Notes under the pieces: generated by a model
The model's database searches: none
Told to the model about the DNA's origin: nothing
Seen by the model: only the letters and a program-made list of their open reading frames with translations
Translations under genes and position numbers: made by a program
Shown here: positions 4,585 through 5,102 of the stretch, piece by piece
How positions within the stretch are numbered: the stretch's first letter is position 1
Layout: the number at the start of each line of letters is the position of its first letter
Source: Verrucomicrobiales bacterium
GTDB taxonomy: Bacteria; Verrucomicrobiota; Verrucomicrobiia; Limisphaerales; UBA1096
DNA length: 5,102 nt
Reading direction: 5' to 3'
NCBI GenBank assembly: GCA_028817635.1
Contig: JAPPPH010000008.1
Coordinates: 1 to 5,102, forward strand

Positions 4585-5102
4585 ATGAATATTCTTTCCA
4601 CATTCCCACGTGGAAAACCGAGTCCTGCCTCGGCGGCGTTTACGTTGATTGAGTTGCTAGTGGTGATCGCCATCATCGCGATTCTGGCGGCTCTGCTGCT
4701 GCCGGCCTTGACCAAGGCGAAGGATCAGGCTCGGCTGGCCAATTGCCTCTCGAATCAACGCCAGTGGGGGCTTGGCCTGCAGCTTTATCAGACGGAAAAC
4801 AACGACGGCCTGCCCCGTGACGGGATGGGTGCCAATGGCCGTTACCCGGGCGCACCCACTCCTTCCGGAACACCGAAGGATCCCAGCGCTTGGTTTAATC
4901 TTCTGCCGCCGTTCATGGGGGAGCGCACGCTGGCTCAATACTGGAAGCGGCCAACGGTGGTTTTTCAGGACAACATCCGTAACCTCCCATTCCCCGGCGG
5001 GACGGGAAAAATCTGGCACTGCCCAAATGCCAAGATGTCGATGGAGGAGTTGAAGCAATTAAACGGTGGTGGACGGAATGGCTTCTTCAGTTACGCGATG
5101 AA
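4585..5102 (+). CDS. prepilin-type N-terminal cleavage/methylation domain protein (partial at window edge)
   Basis: A type IV pilin/type II pseudopilin-like exported protein; 172 complete codons are visible and the frame runs off the right edge. An 18-residue basic leader ends SAA and is followed by FTLIELLVVIAIIAILAALL (19-38), the class III signal and hydrophobic alpha-1 helix; Glu23 is the +5 glutamate needed for assembly and methylation. Ala18 occupies the -1 position where Gly is canonical; AFTLIEL variants are, to my knowledge, common in Verrucomicrobiota-type members. Next come the family hallmarks LLPALTKAKDQARLANCLSNQRQWGLGLQLY (about 37-67) and an Asn-Asn-Asp-Gly-Leu-Pro turn, as in the H-X9-DG group whose C-terminal motif would lie beyond this window. 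A WHCPN stretch near 146-150 resembles the cysteine-containing WxCP segment of that group. These proteins are abundant, often in many copies, and their exact role is mostly unknown. The start has no strong Shine-Dalgarno; a terminator and a 122-bp leader separate it from the aminotransferase, so it is an independent unit. Confidence 0.88.
   Translation, partial: MNILSTFPRGKPSPASAAFTLIELLVVIAIIAILAALLLPALTKAKDQARLANCLSNQRQWGLGLQLYQTENNDGLPRDGMGANGRYPGAPTPSGTPKDPSAWFNLLPPFMGERTLAQYWKRPTVVFQDNIRNLPFPGGTGKIWHCPNAKMSMEELKQLNGGGRNGFFSYAM

Noticed and set aside
4572..4587. Sigma-54-like TTGGCAC just before the prepilin ATG
   Set aside because: The required GC at the -12 position is absent (AT of the start codon is found there), and a start site would fall inside the gene.
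4657..5058. Leftward ORFs opposite the prepilin-like gene
   Set aside because: Antisense shadows; the forward frame has a complete prepilin signature.
1..5102. CRISPR arrays, tRNA/rRNA genes, insertion sequences, phage or toxin-antitoxin genes
   Set aside because: No regularly spaced repeats, no tRNA-like cloverleaf, no transposase or integrase motifs, and no terminal inverted repeats were seen.

Overview
The window most likely comes from a member of the Verrucomicrobiota or a close PVC-group relative. The best evidence is the truncated gene at the right end: a prepilin-type protein with the FTLIELLVVIAIIAIL signature followed by LLPAL and a short Asn/Asp-Gly region, a design expanded in Verrucomicrobiota, Planctomycetota and Lentisphaerota. 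Weak or absent Shine-Dalgarno sequences before most starts and a very short Lys/Arg-rich gene fit this too. The phylum call is inference; there is no rRNA or other marker gene here.

Layout. The left 2.0 kb is read leftward: (i) an exported, probable lipoprotein with a SecD-P1-head-like domain (1532-2035); (ii) an exported M23 metallopeptidase (522-1532) whose start codon overlaps the previous stop as TGATG; (iii) after a 59-bp, extremely AT-rich gap, the N-terminal half of S-methyl-5'-thioadenosine phosphorylase, mtnP (1-462, running off the left edge). Position ~2036-2092 is a divergent control region. The right 3 kb is read rightward: an easily missed 27-residue, acid-free basic peptide gene (2093-2176); cysK, cysteine synthase (2226-3209); a subgroup-Ib aspartate aminotransferase (3247-4416); a clear intrinsic terminator (4437-4462); a 122-bp leader region; and the 5' part of a prepilin-like gene (4585 to the right edge).

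How the genes relate. cysK and the aminotransferase are probably co-transcribed (37-bp gap, terminator only after the second) and together supply amino-group and sulfur chemistry. mtnP, in the methylthioadenosine/methionine salvage route, is also sulfur-related but is on the other strand. The lipoprotein/M23 pair is a cell-envelope module. By eye, the rightward metabolic genes are more GC-rich than the leftward envelope/mtnP genes.

The most unusual signal is not a gene. The perfect 10-bp palindrome CTTGGCCAAG occurs five times in 5.1 kb (1375, 1466, 1487, 3026, 4477), with arms often extending toward GCGCTTGGCCAAGCGC. It lies in three different codon phases inside two genes and once between genes, so it looks like a DNA-level iterated palindrome, similar in kind to cyanobacterial HIP1, and not like a protein motif. 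Two copies sit in the signal peptide of the M23 peptidase and duplicate the residues ALGQ.
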